Assembly (NCBI RefSeq): GCF_037038585.1
Contig: NC_092521.1
Location: 52,646,398 to 52,710,397, forward strand
Length of the DNA: 64,000 bases
Reading direction: 5' to 3'
Source: Patagioenas fasciata
Lineage: Eukaryota > Chordata > Aves > Columbiformes > Columbidae
The notes below the pieces were generated by a model. That model saw nothing but the letters and a program-made list of their open reading frames with translations. It had not been told where the DNA came from and made no database searches. Shown here piece by piece: positions 24,591 through 38,210 of this stretch. Each line of letters starts with the position of its first letter. Position 1 is the stretch's first letter. Position numbers and translations under genes: made by a program.

Positions 24591-24800
24591 TCATAGAATC
24601 ATAGAATCATTTTGTTTGGAAGAGATTGTCAAGATCATTGAGTCCAACCATTAACCTAACACTGTCACTAAACCATGTCCCGAAGGACCTCATCTACATG
24701 TCTTTTAAACACCTTCAGGGATGATGACTCAACCACATCCCTGGGCAGTCTGTTCAATGCCTGACAACCCTTTCCGTGAAAAAGTTTTTCCTAAAATCTG
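24591..24800 (-). mobile_element. CR1 LINE 3' fragment
   Basis: Two ATCATAGA units followed by TTTGGAAGAGATTGTCAAG and the CR1 3' segment up to AAAGTTTTTCCTAAAATC. About 210 bases, more diverged than the copies at 18.1 and 38.2 kb. Confidence 0.85.
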
Positions 24801-25375
24801 ATATAAAATTATGATCCCAGTGAGAAAGGCATCCAAACTCTGTAAAGTAGCAGTCAAAATGTTATATATTAGAGCTAACAATACAAGAATAAAATAGCAT
24901 AGATAATCTTACATCCCCTTACATGCTGGGAACCTCAAGTGGTGTAGCATCAAACAGGGCTCTGACTCGTGCAGCACACTGTGCAGACCCCATCAGGAGA
25001 AAAGGATCCCCCATTTCAGTCATTCAAGCTGTTATAGGATTTTCTTACAAGAAAACAACTCTATTTATCATTTCTGTTGTCAAACAGAAAGGACATTCTC
25101 GCTGCACTGTCAGATACAGGCAAGATCAGGCAGGTGGTGTAATTGCTGGTACCAAGTGGGAGCTGCTTGCAGGCTCCTCTGTGCAATTAGTTGGCAAAGT
25201 TCATCCTGAAGCCAAGGGATGCGTGCAGGCAGCTCAACATGACCTGATGGCCACGCTGTACCTGCAGCACAGCCTGGCACAGCACAGGCCTGGGCGTGCT
25301 CAGGTTAACTGGAGTGGAGCACTGACTCCTCCATGGACAGAGGTCTCTGATCAGGATGACTGCATGGCTCCATAC

Positions 25376-26570
25376 AATCACAGAATTACACAATGTCCTG
25401 AGTTGGAAGGGCCCCTCATCGAGTCCAACTCCTGTCCCTGCGTATGACAACCCCACAGTTCACGCCATGTGTCTGAGGGCATTGTCCAGTCTCTTCTTAA
25501 ATACTGTCAGGCTTGGGGCCATGACACCTCCCTGGGGACCCTCTTCCAGCCTCTGAGTGAAGAACTTTTTCCTCATGTCCAACCTGAACCTCCCCTGGCA
25601 CATTTTCCTGCCGTTCCATTGGGTCATATCATTGGTCACCTGAGAGAAGAGACCTGCTCCTTCTCCTCCCCTTGTAAGGAAGCTGTAGACCGTGATGAGG
25701 TCTCCCCTCAATCTCCTCCAGACTGAACTAAACCAAGTGACTTTAGCTGTTCCTCATATGCCTTCTGCTCTAAACCCTTCACCAAGAGAGACCAGTCTGC
25801 CTTCCTTCCTTCTGCCTGCTGGCAGGCAATGACAGAAAAGAATTTTTTCATAACTTTAGCAAAGCCCATCTGTATCTGGTCCTGCTTGAAGTTACCTTGC
25901 TGTACCATGGGTGGCCTGAACCACACACAATACTCCAGAGGAAGTTTCATTAGAGACTGTTACCCTCATACTGCAACACATTTCTGTCTCTGCTGGGAAA
26001 AACCTCAACTGATAAACTTTAGAATTACATTGGCCTTTTTCACACATACACTACCTTGGCAGCTTACAGTCATCCTGGCTGGTTAATGTCTTCAGATCTC
26101 CTTAGTCCTCTGTCATGTCCAGCTTAGGCGATCTGAAGGGGTTTAACAGACAGAGAGTTGAGGTTCTTAGCTTCTTAGTGGTGAACTGGGCAGTGTTGGG
26201 TTAATGGTTGGACTCAATGATCTTAAAGGTCTTTTCCAACCAAAATGATTCTATGATTCTATCTTATAACCTTACACTTTGTATTACTGATTTTCTTCTC
26301 TATTACTCTAAGCCTTACTCTTTTATAATCCTTCTTCACAAGGTGGATGCCCCTCAATGTTATGTAGTCAGCAAATTTCGTCAGCACCTTCCTATTTTTT
26401 ATAATAAAATCACTAGCAAAAACATCCCAAGACTGTTCCTTTGCTCCTAAAATCTCCCCTCCAATTCCTCCCTGCTCAAAAAAAAACCCTGGTATTGCTT
26501 GTCTACCTCTTGTGTAAATTCTCTGTTTCAACTAACAGTTTTCCAGGTGGTAGAGTATCAAATCCAGATG
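25376..26570 (-). mobile_element. Older CR1 LINE fragment, interrupted by a second CR1
   Basis: Starts at ATCACAGAATTACACAATG with the CR1 3' UTR, then CR1 coding remnants (minus-strand 25950-25460 frames, motif LEYCVWFRPPMVQQGNF). After the plus-oriented insertion at about 26130-26263 the older element seems to resume, with GTCAGCAAATTTCGTCAGC near 26370 recalling an internal CR1 region. The 5' limit is uncertain. Confidence 0.65.
26130..26263 (+). mobile_element. CR1 LINE 3' end inserted in an older CR1
   Basis: The sequence GGTTGGACTCAATGATCTT followed by CCAACCAAAATGATTCTATG is the CR1 3' end in plus orientation. It lies inside a minus-oriented CR1 and is therefore the younger insertion. 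The 5' boundary near 26130 is approximate. Confidence 0.85.
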
Positions 26571-29500
26571 GACTCAATCAGTTGCATTTCTATTGTTTGG
26601 AAAATTATTTATCATGTAATTTTAAAAAATGGTTACTTGATCTGTTCTTGATTTTCTTCTTCTTGCTCTAGATGGCTTATATGATTTATTCTTACTGAGT
26701 ACATTCCATCCAGATTTCCATTTCAGTCCAAATTGTTGCTAACTTGCTCTTCAAAACCTGTTTTAAAGCAAAATTTTTCCAAAAGCCTTTCAAGCTATTG
26801 ACTGTTGGTGCCTAGATTGATTTTTTATTATACAGAAATGTTTGCCTTACCATTATTAGTAACATTTATTCTGCAATGTCTCTTTGGGAACTGGAAGAGT
26901 CCCATAACAAGTTTGTTGCTGGCAGAATTTATTTTCCTTCATACTATTTTAAAGGTTACTGTTTGTATTAAAATCTCCCTCTCAGAGTCTATAGCAGACT
27001 CCTAGAGTTACTCCAACAGAAAATTCTTAACATTCCTCTAAATGCCTTTGGCACTTACATAGTTTTTCAATCCATAGTACCTCCTGTTATTTTAAGTGAC
27101 ATACAGAAACAGATGGATGTTAAATGTTGTCCCATACTGCATCTGTCAATCTTTCCTAACCACCAGAGATCCTTCAATACCTTTCTTCCAATAATGCTGT
27201 ATAGTTTGTGTTATCCTCACTCTGTTTAGTTTTGTGTTTTGGAAAGACTGGCCAAAACACCTGGACACATGACTGCTGAAGGGCCAGAGAGATGCTCCAA
27301 CCCTGGATAACCCAAAGCCAGAAAATTTGACTGAGGTATAATATTTGGGCTCTCACCATTTAGTTACACAGCTTTTAGAAGCAGATGATATACTTCAAAA
27401 TAGACCGGGATATTGGCCAAACGGAGGTACCCGATGCCCAGGGCTGGGGCTACCCCAGTGCCCCCGGCTTCCCTCTTCCTGGCTGGGATGATGGGACAGG
27501 CCTCGGCTGCCAGGCCCTGCCCTGACAGACCCCATGGGCAGCCCCCGTGGCCCCCGATGAGCCCTGACATGCTTAAACAATGATTTTATATCTATTGTCT
27601 TCCCTTTCCCTGTTATCAAAAGTCTGCTTAACTACATTATTTCATTACCAACTGCACGTGTCAGCTCATTCAGATTTAAACCACTATTGCAATAACATGA
27701 AGCACTTGCCTCAGGTATTATAATTATCAGTCATCACCACAATAATTCAGACACAGCTAACACAAATTTACCACCTAGTACACAATAACAACTTCCATTT
27801 TCCTTGTCCTTGCATTGATTGATGAAATACTCTTGAACCAATCGAACGCTTCCACTAAATGAAAGGGCAGTCGCAGTGATTTAAGAGGAAAAAAAAGGGT
27901 TTAGTTATCACACTTGGAAATTATTTCCAATGTAATAATTAAGCTGAACAAAGTTTCGAGGGAAGTTTGCATGATAAATTTACAAATCTATCGGTTTGTC
28001 CAATACTCCCTGCAGGACAGAGCTATCAAATTTAAAATGTCAAAATCAATTATGAATGAAAAACTCCTTCAGAAGTTGAGGACGTAATACAAAAAGATCT
28101 GGTAAAGACAAAGAGGGGAAAACAGAACAGAGTTTAGTACTTGAAAAAGTGTAGGGGATTCACTGAAGAAAAGAAGGAACTGAAATTAAAAGGTTCTGAT
28201 GGGTGAAGTCTAAAGTCAGAGATAATTATGGTGATTATTTGCCAGAAGTGACTTAGCTTTAAATGAAATAGCTCAAAAACCAACCACAGAAGTTGCAGCA
28301 ATAAATTATTTTGACACAGCTGCCAAACCCACCAGGACTCTTTATAAATATTTAGACAGTTAATCAAATAATTTGAACAGGTTTTTTTGAGACACTTAAA
28401 AAATCTATAGTTGATGGCTTCAGGTTGAAGTGCAGTCATATTGCATGAGGACAGCAGTGTATTTAACTTTGAAATGGACCAAATGTGCTTTTTATGGGTG
28501 GGCCGGTGTTCTCATGTCTTGATCAGTGCTGTAGAACAAGTTTCCTACATTTTTGTGCAAGTTCAAGTTTGGAGCCCCAACAAAAGGGACTAACATCAGC
28601 TAAAATAAGATGCTTCAAAGACTGGAGAACGTATGGATTTGCCAGGTGAGATCAGCTGACTTTCCTGAGTGACAGTGGTCAGTATTAGATGGTTCGAAAA
28701 AAGGTACCAGAAATCACACGGTGAACAGGTTTGCAACATCCTTTCCAAGAGGATGTTTCACCTTAACATTTGTTGTCTATCAGCTCTTGTATGATCCTAT
28801 AGCTTCTGTGACTTATAGGAGAAATTGTGGTGGCTTAAGAAAGTCCTTTGTTAGAAATATGTATATATATTTGGAATAGCTGTTTATAGTAAAACTTCAG
28901 AATTGAGTATAAAGCTAGTCCTACAGATGAGAGCTCAACCTTCACTGACTAGCTGAAAATCTATTTGGATTTGGTTACTTTATAAGCTGTTGAAAGTTAC
29001 TAGTTCCCATCTGTCTTTTTCTTGCTATAGTTTGTTCCTGGCTTCCTACCAGAAGCTGTCAATGTCCCGTTAGCACATCCGTGCCTCTTCCTCGGAAATC
29101 TCCTTCAGCAGGACACGCCAGCAAGGTGGCAGTAGCCCTTCTCCACAGCGACTGGAAAAGAGCAGGGGACCACTGCCTCGTATCAAATGACTGGGATTCA
29201 CAAGCCAGCATCTTTATACTCGAAACAAGCCTCGTAACTCACTGTAATGTTAAAAAAACAGCACTGGCAAAATGTGAATCCTAATCTAGCAAACCCTTCT
29301 CCTGCAAGTCACTTAGACACACTAAACTGCAGAAGTGCTCCTCCAAAATACTGTCCTTCTGTATGCCACTGGTGAAAAAATAATTACTTCTGGATGTATC
29401 ATTTCCATGTCTTTTCAGTATTTCCACCATGTAAGCTGCAGTGGTGTTGAGTGGGAGATGTGCACCATTTGGGCAACAAATGTGCCCAAACCCCGCTGTC

Positions 29501-32251
29501 TGCTGTGGCTCCTGGAGAAAAAGAATTACGGGTTCACTGCCAGAGAAAGAAACCTCCGTGACTGCAGTGGGGGAACTAGGAGGAGATACCGAAAGAAACT
29601 TAGAGGTCAGGGGAGGGCCAAGCAGGGGGTGAGTTTCAGCTATTAAAATATCCTCCTGTGTGTACACAAGCAGCTGGCTTAAAAAGTAGAACTTTTTCTT
29701 TTTTTTTTTTTTTTCCTAATAACAACTCTCACAAACTATAGATTTATCCGTGCTAGATTTAATTAGCTAAATCCAGCATCAGTGATGGTGCAGTTCTGGC
29801 AACACAAACCTCAGCATAGGACCTTTTCACCTGCTATTTACTGAGCTAATCAGTTTGGAGTTTTTCAGTCAGCCCTGATCTGAGTGCTGCTGCAGGTGTA
29901 CAACTAGCTCAAATGCACTAGTTAGTTTAAAAGTCTCTCAGATGTATCTCTAGATAATGGCTATGTGGACAAATCATTAATTATATTTCCAGCGCAAGAA
30001 CTTGAGGTCATCAAGGCTCTGTTAACACCCAGATGAGGCATATCATAACTGTACCTAATGAAGAAGCCCTGCCTGCTAATGAAAACAAAAAGGAAAATTA
30101 CTTACCACAAAATCACCTAACACAAAGAGTGCTATTAAGTCACGGCTGTGCTTATGTAGCCTTAATTCTGTCCCTGTGTCTGATTACATGTCTGTACTTT
30201 CTACCACTTCTCCCAGCACGCAGCACACCCACACTACTTGGATGTGGATGCACATTGATCACCTGCTACTTCTCTCTCTCTTCTTCTTCTGCTGTTCTTA
30301 AAACCTCTACTGTTGTCCACTTTTCATCTCCAAAAGGCTGAGATATGACTTAATATGGCAGAAAAAAGTGACATAGGGACCATTTTTGTCATGCAAAGCA
30401 CTGTTGCGTGTACAGCCTGGCCCCATCTGTGTACTCAGCTTCTCATCTACAGTGGATTTTGTTCAGTGCTTCAGTCATTTCAAATGAATGCTGAAAACAA
30501 ATCATTGTCCAGCTGAGCTAAAAATCTTTGTACTTGTTTTACACCAACTACTTTGAATCTCTTCCATGCTTTCTCACTGCTCAGTCTCTGTGGAAACTGA
30601 AAGAAGATTTTGTATGTGCTTGTAAATTTGACAGGCATATGTAATACAAATTTATTCAGAATATGTAAATTGTTAAGGAGAAACATTCTGTTGCTTTTAT
30701 TTTTTTTCCCTTAGTCTGATGATGTTTACTGTTCCTTTGCATAAATCACAGCAGAGCTGTGGGATCCAGAGAGATACAAGATTCAGGCTTCCTGTGTGAA
30801 GTCATTTGTCAAATCTCTTCCACATGCTGATGTGATTTCAAAAGAATCACCATTTTAGATTTAAGATACTGTATCTCATATCTCCCAGTTGTTTTATATT
30901 CTAAATATTGCTTCATTTAACTTTTATTTATGAGCCTGGATTTTTCATCAGTTCTCATTTTCTTATGTCAAAACTTTTCCGTGTAGTACCTGTCATTGCC
31001 ACTTCAGCTAAACTGGAATTCCCTATATGTTTCAAATTTGACTCCTTTCCATTTGAAAGAATAGTTTGCATTTTACCCATTTTATGAATTTTCAAATAAA
31101 GAATTTCTGAACGGTGGCCCATAAAGTATTATTTTCTTGCCATGTTTGAAAACGGGGAGGAAGACTGCAAATATAAACGATATTTACTTTAAAACATTTT
31201 TATTTTTAAAAAGTCTTTTATCCAAAACCATCAAAGATCAGTCTAGCAGACAAAGAACATAATTTCAAGTAGAATCTGAAAGAAAACCCAGCTGCAGTAT
31301 AATGGTTTGCAAAAGGAAAAGCTGATTTTCTCCACGCCTGTGGGTCCTGCTCTTGCAGCCACTGGGTTTTCTGAAGTACTAAGTAACTATGAGCTGGAGA
31401 AACCCTGCTGGAGGCTCTCGCAGATGAGTAGCTGTCAGCTGTCACTAGTAGGCTGAGACAAAAACATTCTCAGTGCTGGATAAAAAAGTGAACCTTGAGA
31501 ATGTGATTAGCTTGCTGTTCTTTTCTGAAGTCCAAGAAAACAAACTCATCCAATTAATGTTGCAAAACACCTCCATTTTGCTGGTAATTTGGTACTCCTC
31601 CAAAAACCATAGGAATCTGGGAAATTTTCCCAGTCTGTAACCATCACTGCCGCATGCTACCCACGGCATAAGAATCAGAAGTCTCTGGTTCATATTTCTT
31701 CTTTTTTTTATAGAACATTTTTCTTGTTATTCTGTGCTTTTGCTCTATTTTCTTCTCTTTTTCCTCCCTTTTCCCTGAGTATTTTGCGCTTCACAGGATC
31801 TTAGTATTGCTTGACTTCATAAAACACTATTTTCCTTGCACCAGAGGGAATTGCTATTTAAAACAGTGCCCCATCAGCAGAATTTCTAAATCTAGCTCTA
31901 CTTCAGTTGCAGTTTTCAATCACACTTCTCTCTAATGAGTCTGAATTGTGTGCAGCAGTATAAAACCAGCCTTTTAAGCTACTCTGATTGGTTTGCATGT
32001 CTGAAGTAAAATAAAAGAATGGTTATTACTTCTATCAGATTGCATTTGTGTTCTTGGAACAATATTCAGTTGCCAAGCAAGTCACTACTGATCTTAGGCA
32101 GAGAAAAATCTCTCTTGGAAAAATTAAGCCTATGTGTAAGTAAAGGGCTTCGGAAACTGGTTAAGTTTTTGTGAGATAAGACTGCTGGTGCTAGACAGAG
32201 GACAACTGTCCCATCATTTTACTGTGTTCTCTCTATTGGCTGTTATTTCTA

Positions 32252-32461
32252 CAGGGTGTTTCACGGGATGGATCCAACATGTTAAAATTACACAAAGATT
32301 TACAAATGGCTTCATAAGTTACCAAGTTTTAGTAACCTTTTTACAAATGCTTCGTGTTCCCTGCACCTGCTGTACGGGCCATAAGAGTTTCATTCACGGG
32401 CAGTTCGTGGTTGCAGAGACATAGTGATTTCAAATTGGGTCCATCTTTTTGAAACATCCTG
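32252..32461. mobile_element. Short TA-flanked inverted-repeat element (Tc1/mariner-type MITE)
   Basis: A 210-bp element with imperfect terminal inverted repeats. The left end CAGGGTGTTTCA is followed by GATGGATCCAA; the right end read in reverse gives CAGGATGTTTCA followed by GATGGACCCAA, alike over about 28 bases. Each end is flanked by TA (32250-32251 and 32462-32463), the target duplication of the Tc1/mariner superfamily. The interior has no long open frame typical of a transposase, so it would be a non-autonomous copy. Family naming is not possible without a search. Confidence 0.65.
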
Positions 32462-32606
32462 TAATTAACCTTACATTCATAGAAATTTGCATACTCTTTT
32501 CCATCTGAGTGTGCCGTAATTTCAGTCCAGCTAACAATTCCTGGTAATTAGTTTACTATCAACATACAGTGTAGCACATCTGAGTGGCAATTTGGATCTA
32601 CAACAA

Positions 32607-32815
32607 GAATCACAGAATCACAAAATAATTCTGGTTGGATGAGAACTGAGACGTCTCTCGTCCAACCTCCAGCCCAAAGCAAGGTCAGCTGGGAGATTCA
32701 GCTGTGAGATCATCAATGGCTTTGTTGATTTGCTTCTTGAAAACCTCCAGTGATGGAGACTGAACAAACTCCCTGTGCAACCTGTCCCAGTCCTTGACCA
32801 TTCAACTGCTGAGAG
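32607..32815 (-). mobile_element. CR1-like LINE 3' fragment
   Basis: Begins AATCACAGAATCACAAAA and continues with a CR1-type 3' segment including CTCCAGTGATGGAGACTG and CAACCTGTCCCAGT. It is a diverged subfamily that differs from the other copies here. Confidence 0.75.
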
Positions 32816-34807
32816 ATAGAAGCATCATCTATAGATGTTTGCAAGTTTGTGGTTTCCCCTCCAGAATCATGGCCTGGCTCTTTGTTGGCATTTTAAAAAA
32901 TACTGTGAAAAATACTGAAAAAAGTCCACTTGAAGGTCTGATGACAAATTTGTTTTAAAAATCTCTGCAGTCTAAACAGTTCTGTATTTTAGCTTTCTTG
33001 TTACTGGTTCAGATCTGCCAGCATCAAAGTCAGCCCTGGACCCAGAACGTTATCAGTGGCACAAAGCAAAGTGATTTTGCTCCATTGCACAAGTTCCCAG
33101 TGTCTAACCATGGCTGTAAAGCTGTCCTTCAGCTCAAGGGCTGACTTTTTACAATAACAGGCTCTGAAGAAGATTTTTAAGTTATTTTTATATAGCAACC
33201 CAATTGCCCAATTTTCCATCTCCCACTCTTAGGCCCTATCTCGTGCTTTCTGAGCTTTGCCTTACCCCAGAAAAACAGTGGCAGAACTCACATCAGTGTG
33301 CTGGGAGCATTTGAAGTGTTGTAGCTGGTGAAAGCCTCTCAGGAGAACAGGTTTCCCTACAATCAGTGGGCTGCCATCACCAGGTGGGAGATTTTTCCTA
33401 AGAAGGCACAGCGGGAGATCTGGACGAACTCTGGACTTTGCTTCAGGAAGGTTTAGAGCTGCATCACTGCTAGATTGTCACAAAGGCTCACAGAGTTACA
33501 GACACTTAATATGAGCAAGCTTACGGTGTCCAGAAACACCGTTAGGTCTTCGGCTGCATGTCCATATAGAGGATGTGGACATGAGAAGAAGGAAATAATC
33601 TGTCCATAGGTTCTGAAAGATCTGTGTACCAATGCATGGAAGCTGAAGCGGTTCCAGGAGTTTAATAACCCATATGAAGGAAGATTAACTTCTTGATGCT
33701 GGACAATGACAAGGGTATTTACTTTATTTATTATAACACGGAAAGCACTGAGCTGTAGAACATACTGCAAGCTGTGAGAACATAGAGCTGTGGCAATGCT
33801 AAGCATTTTAAATTTGAATCTGCTCACTCAAATTGCTGAATACATTAATTTCCAGAGCACTGCATCTCCAAATTATGTGTATAATTGATAGATCAGCATT
33901 CTGAATGTAAGCTCAGACTAGCTAATCAGCCACACATTATTTGCATAGATCAGTGAAAACTGCTGAAAGCAATATTGATATTCACTATCTCTAGTGAATA
34001 CAGCAATGCCTTATTTGTTTTCTGTTTTTTTCTTCCCAAGTGTCAGATACAAGCATAGTATTATTTAACTGAAAATAACTTTAAAGTACTGAGCAAACCA
34101 GCTCTGCAATTCACAAAGCTATTTAGTTTCAGCCCCCTCTTGGCACAAGTTCTTAAAACAAAATTGCAATATCAAACTGATCTTGGAATACAAGTAATTT
34201 TACCTAGGAGAAGCAATTACCTGGCAAAGACACCTCTTAAGAATCCCACAACACTTCAGGAAGAAACAATATGTTAGGGTGTTACTATTCAAGATGTAGT
34301 ATTCAGGGATCTCATGAACAGCACTGAGTGAGCTGCATATACACTTAATTAACAGCCAGCTTTTAATAATGGTGGACTTAGAGCTCGTGGAGAACTAAAG
34401 ATTCATTCACCATTATCACAGCCTGAACAGGCAGATGTAGGGCTGACAAATCCAAACACAGTCTCGGGGAATAGCACCGGAGGTGTTCAGGCGCAGAGGG
34501 GTTATTGTCTCCCTGCCTTTTCTACACTGTGATCTCTGTCTTTTCAGTGTGTCCATGCAGGTACAATGACACAAGGAGATATGACGTAAGAGACAAAGAT
34601 GTGCAAGTCTGACCAGAGAATATAGTGCTGGAAATGGATTTCAACCTCCAGTTGTCTAAGACAAATTTGCAAACATTAAAGTTCTACCACATAACTGGCT
34701 TTGTAATTTTTCCTTTCTTTTTTTTTTCTCCTTTCCCTGCATCACAATTAAGTGGAGCTCTACTGCTAAAGTGCATTTGCAAACTATTTGATATTTAAAC
34801 CTTTTGA

Positions 34808-35240
34808 GTCACAGAATCACAGGATGTTAGGGATTGGAAGGGACCTCGAAAGATCATCTGGTCCAATCCCCCTGCCGGAGCAGGAACGCCTAGGTGAGGT
34901 TACACAGGAAGGCGTCCAGGCGGGTTTTGAATGTCTCCAGAGAAGGAGACTCCACAACCTCCCTGGGCAGCCTGTTCCAGTGCTCTGTTACCATCACTGA
35001 GAAGAAGTTTCTTCTCAAATTTAAATGCAACCTCCTGTGTTCCAGTTTGCACTCATTGTCTTACCATTGGTTGTCACCGAGAAGAGCCTGGCTCCATCCT
35101 CATGACACTCACCCTTTACATATTTATAAACATGAATGAGGTGAACCCTCAGGCTCCTCCAAGCTAAAGAGACCCAGCTCTCTCAGCCTTTCCTCATAAG
35201 AAAGATGCTCCACTCCCTTCATCATCTTTGTGGCTCTATC
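34808..35240 (-). mobile_element. CR1 LINE 3' fragment
   Basis: Starts TCACAGAATCACAGGATG, carries the CCCCCTGCCGGAGCAGGAA block also seen at 1.87 kb, and ends in the reverse-transcriptase C-terminus remnant (AGATGCTCCACTCCCTTCAT). 5'-truncated. Confidence 0.9.
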
Positions 35241-38210
35241 AATCAGTCTACTGCTGGTAGCTGCATCTTATTCTGAAAATAGTTTCTCTTAGAGTTTGTT
35301 CAGTAGAGCAGGTCCATCCCTATCCAGTGCCAGAACTACCTTCGCTGTCTAAGGAAGATATTGCAACCTAATTCTCTGCAACAACTGGAAAGCTGGTGAT
35401 CTCCTTGCTTTGCTTGGGTTTCTCCAGCTCACCTGGTACAGGTGCTACGTGGGCAGCTTGGCAGACATTTGAAACCTGCCTGGGAATCCAGCATTAATAG
35501 TCTGCATTTTTGTCACAGAATGACTTTCATTCAGGTGTCCTTATATACTCCTTTTTTTGTGTGATTAACATTACCTGTCTCCAGTTCAAGAAGCTGGAGA
35601 GACACCAAATCCTGATTTTTGTCTTTTGGTGAGTCTCTGAATTGTTCTGAAAAATGCACTGTAAAAATCTTTGTCTGCATATGCTCTTGTTACTTGATCT
35701 CACTGTTGCTGGTAGTGAGTTGGCAATGGGGTGGAAAAGTATCTTGTGTCCTTTTTTCTCCTTTTGAATTTCTTATAATAGTTCCTCCAGCGCTCTTCCC
35801 CTGTGTATTACAACAGGTTAGATGAGTAACTCAAAGAACTACACACAGAGGGCTGTACTCCTTATGGATAGGCACGCACTGTACGTGATCCTAAAATGCC
35901 CATGAATAATAATTGCAACACAATCTCTTTATCGCAAGAGATGCGGCTCTGCACAGTCCATTACAGTGCTAACCCCAATGGGTACAATTCCTAATCTTTA
36001 TATCTATCACGAGAAAAACAGTGGAAGGAAGATAGCCTCTAGAAATATCTCCATGTACATACAGTCTTTGGATTAATTAGAAACGCTCTTACAGATAACA
36101 GCATAATCTTTGTAGGAATAATTAGAACAGTGATATGGACCCACAACACTCAAAGTTATTAGATAAAGTTAGGAGAGTGTGGAGTCTGGAGTTCATATCA
36201 TTCACTGTGTTATAGAGCTGATGCCAACCCAAGGACTAAATGTGCACAGGAGAAAATGTGGGGCATATCTTTGGTTACTATTCATAATCACATGCAAAAC
36301 CAGAGGGGAAGCATTTGTCCACTTATTTCCTATGTGTCTTATTTTCTATGAGATGGTCCACATTTGAGCCCATGTGTTGACCATTTATCACCTCCTGGCA
36401 GTTCTTTGAATTTTAGCCACCGTTACTGTACTCATTCTTGAAAAAAAAAAAAAAAAGATTTATTTAAACATTGCTTTAGCTCTGGCCAAAGAAAATTAAA
36501 GTTAGCTACAAGGGAGAGATAAAACCGAACAGTTCAAACCTATTTTCACATTCTGTGGTTTTATGAATTAAAGTTTTAGGTTGCTTAACTTGCAGAGGCT
36601 GAACTTCTTGAAAGTTTCATATTCTGATGGGATTTGGGGAAAAATATTTGCAATCAATCCACACTGGAGGAAAATGACAACATTTTGGGACCAGAAACAC
36701 GTTATTCTTAAAGACTTTTGCCAGTATTTTCTTTTATTTATCTACATATGATGAAGAAGTAGTTTTCACCAAACCATTCAGAGGCACCTTGAAATTTTTA
36801 ATACATTTATTTATGATTACTTCATCAGATCTGAAAGTGCCATTAAAATAAAATACACAATGAACCATTTTTCAGCTGAGATCAGATTCCTCGGATTTTG
36901 CCTGCAGAAAAGAAGTCAACTTATTAAGCAGCACTTTACATTTCCTATCAAGAAGCAAGTCCTGCGTTTGGGGTTTTGGAGCAGAAGGGTGTGTGTGCTG
37001 CTCCGACAGCGATTCGGGACAGGCAGCCGAACCCCCAGCCCCGGCCATAAGCCCTGGGCAGGTCTGAGAACAGCCCTGCAAAAGGTATTAGTGGCTTCCT
37101 GACGCACAGCTGCTTTTCTCCTGCATCTGAGTCAGATTTTCCTCTCTAGGGACTGTTACACTGCCTGGCAGAGTAAATACAGAGGGAATATGTAGAATAT
37201 ATCCCTTCCCTCACTTAATGCCATCAGGGACTGCTGACGAAGCACAGCTGTGTAATGACTGCTAGAGGGTTAATAACAGCTGCTGATGAGTTCCAGAAAT
37301 TCCTGGTGGAGCAATTAATTTTTTTTTGCTGCTGGGTTGCTAATGAAGAGGGGAACAAATGTACCTGCTGGCAATGTTCGAGTGAGCAGCATCTGGTCTC
37401 AAGTCTGTGCTGGCTGCCTTGGCAGGGGGTTCCTGCCCGAGAGGGTGCGGAAGCAGGGGGAACCCAACCTGTCCCCTGTTCTCCCCCGGCAGCTGCTCCA
37501 AAGGGAGCAGTGAGGGCTGGGCAAGCAGAGTTTGCTGGGAAAAGGGCCAGGCAGGGGCTTCAAACCTTCCAGTTGGGAAAGTGAGAGCTTGTCCTTTTCC
37601 TTGAAATCGGGACAAGGGGAGGAAAAGGGGGAAAAAATAATTCTATTACATCTGTCAGCTACCCCAAGAAGGCATTTTGGGGTGCAGTCTTGGGGGAGCA
37701 TGGTCTGTCAGCAGCTCTTTTGCAATGCAAGACACTCACAAGAAGGCTGCCTCTAAAATGTGAATATCTAGAGAGACTGCAAAACAATTTTTTCAGTTCC
37801 ACCCACCATTCGCAATCCTGTTCACCATTATCTCTCCAGAGCCATGATGCATGGGGTCAGATTACAGTTTGGGGTGGAGTGTTAGGCAAATGATTATGCT
37901 TTCCCTCATCCCCACTTTCAGTTGGAGAAGTTGAGTCAAGTGACACATGCCATTTCACCTTATCATCTGGTTTCTGGTCACAAGGCTGCTTTCATGCGTA
38001 AAACAGCCAGAGACTTAATACCTTGTTTTTAAAAGTGAAATTTCCTTTAAAAAAGGCACAAAAGATATCTCTCTATAACCAAGGGCTTTTGAGAGGTCTT
38101 TCCAGCTCATCTATGGAAAAAATGGTATTTCCTTCCATAGCTGGCAACAGGGAGTCAGTGGAGTTCTAGGTGCAAGCAGAACATTCAGATAATGTTCAGT
38201 GGGCTTAGCT

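Noticed and set aside
29281..29667. A 128-codon minus-strand frame.
   Set aside because: No similarity recognised; flanked by ordinary intergenic sequence without splice or promoter signals.
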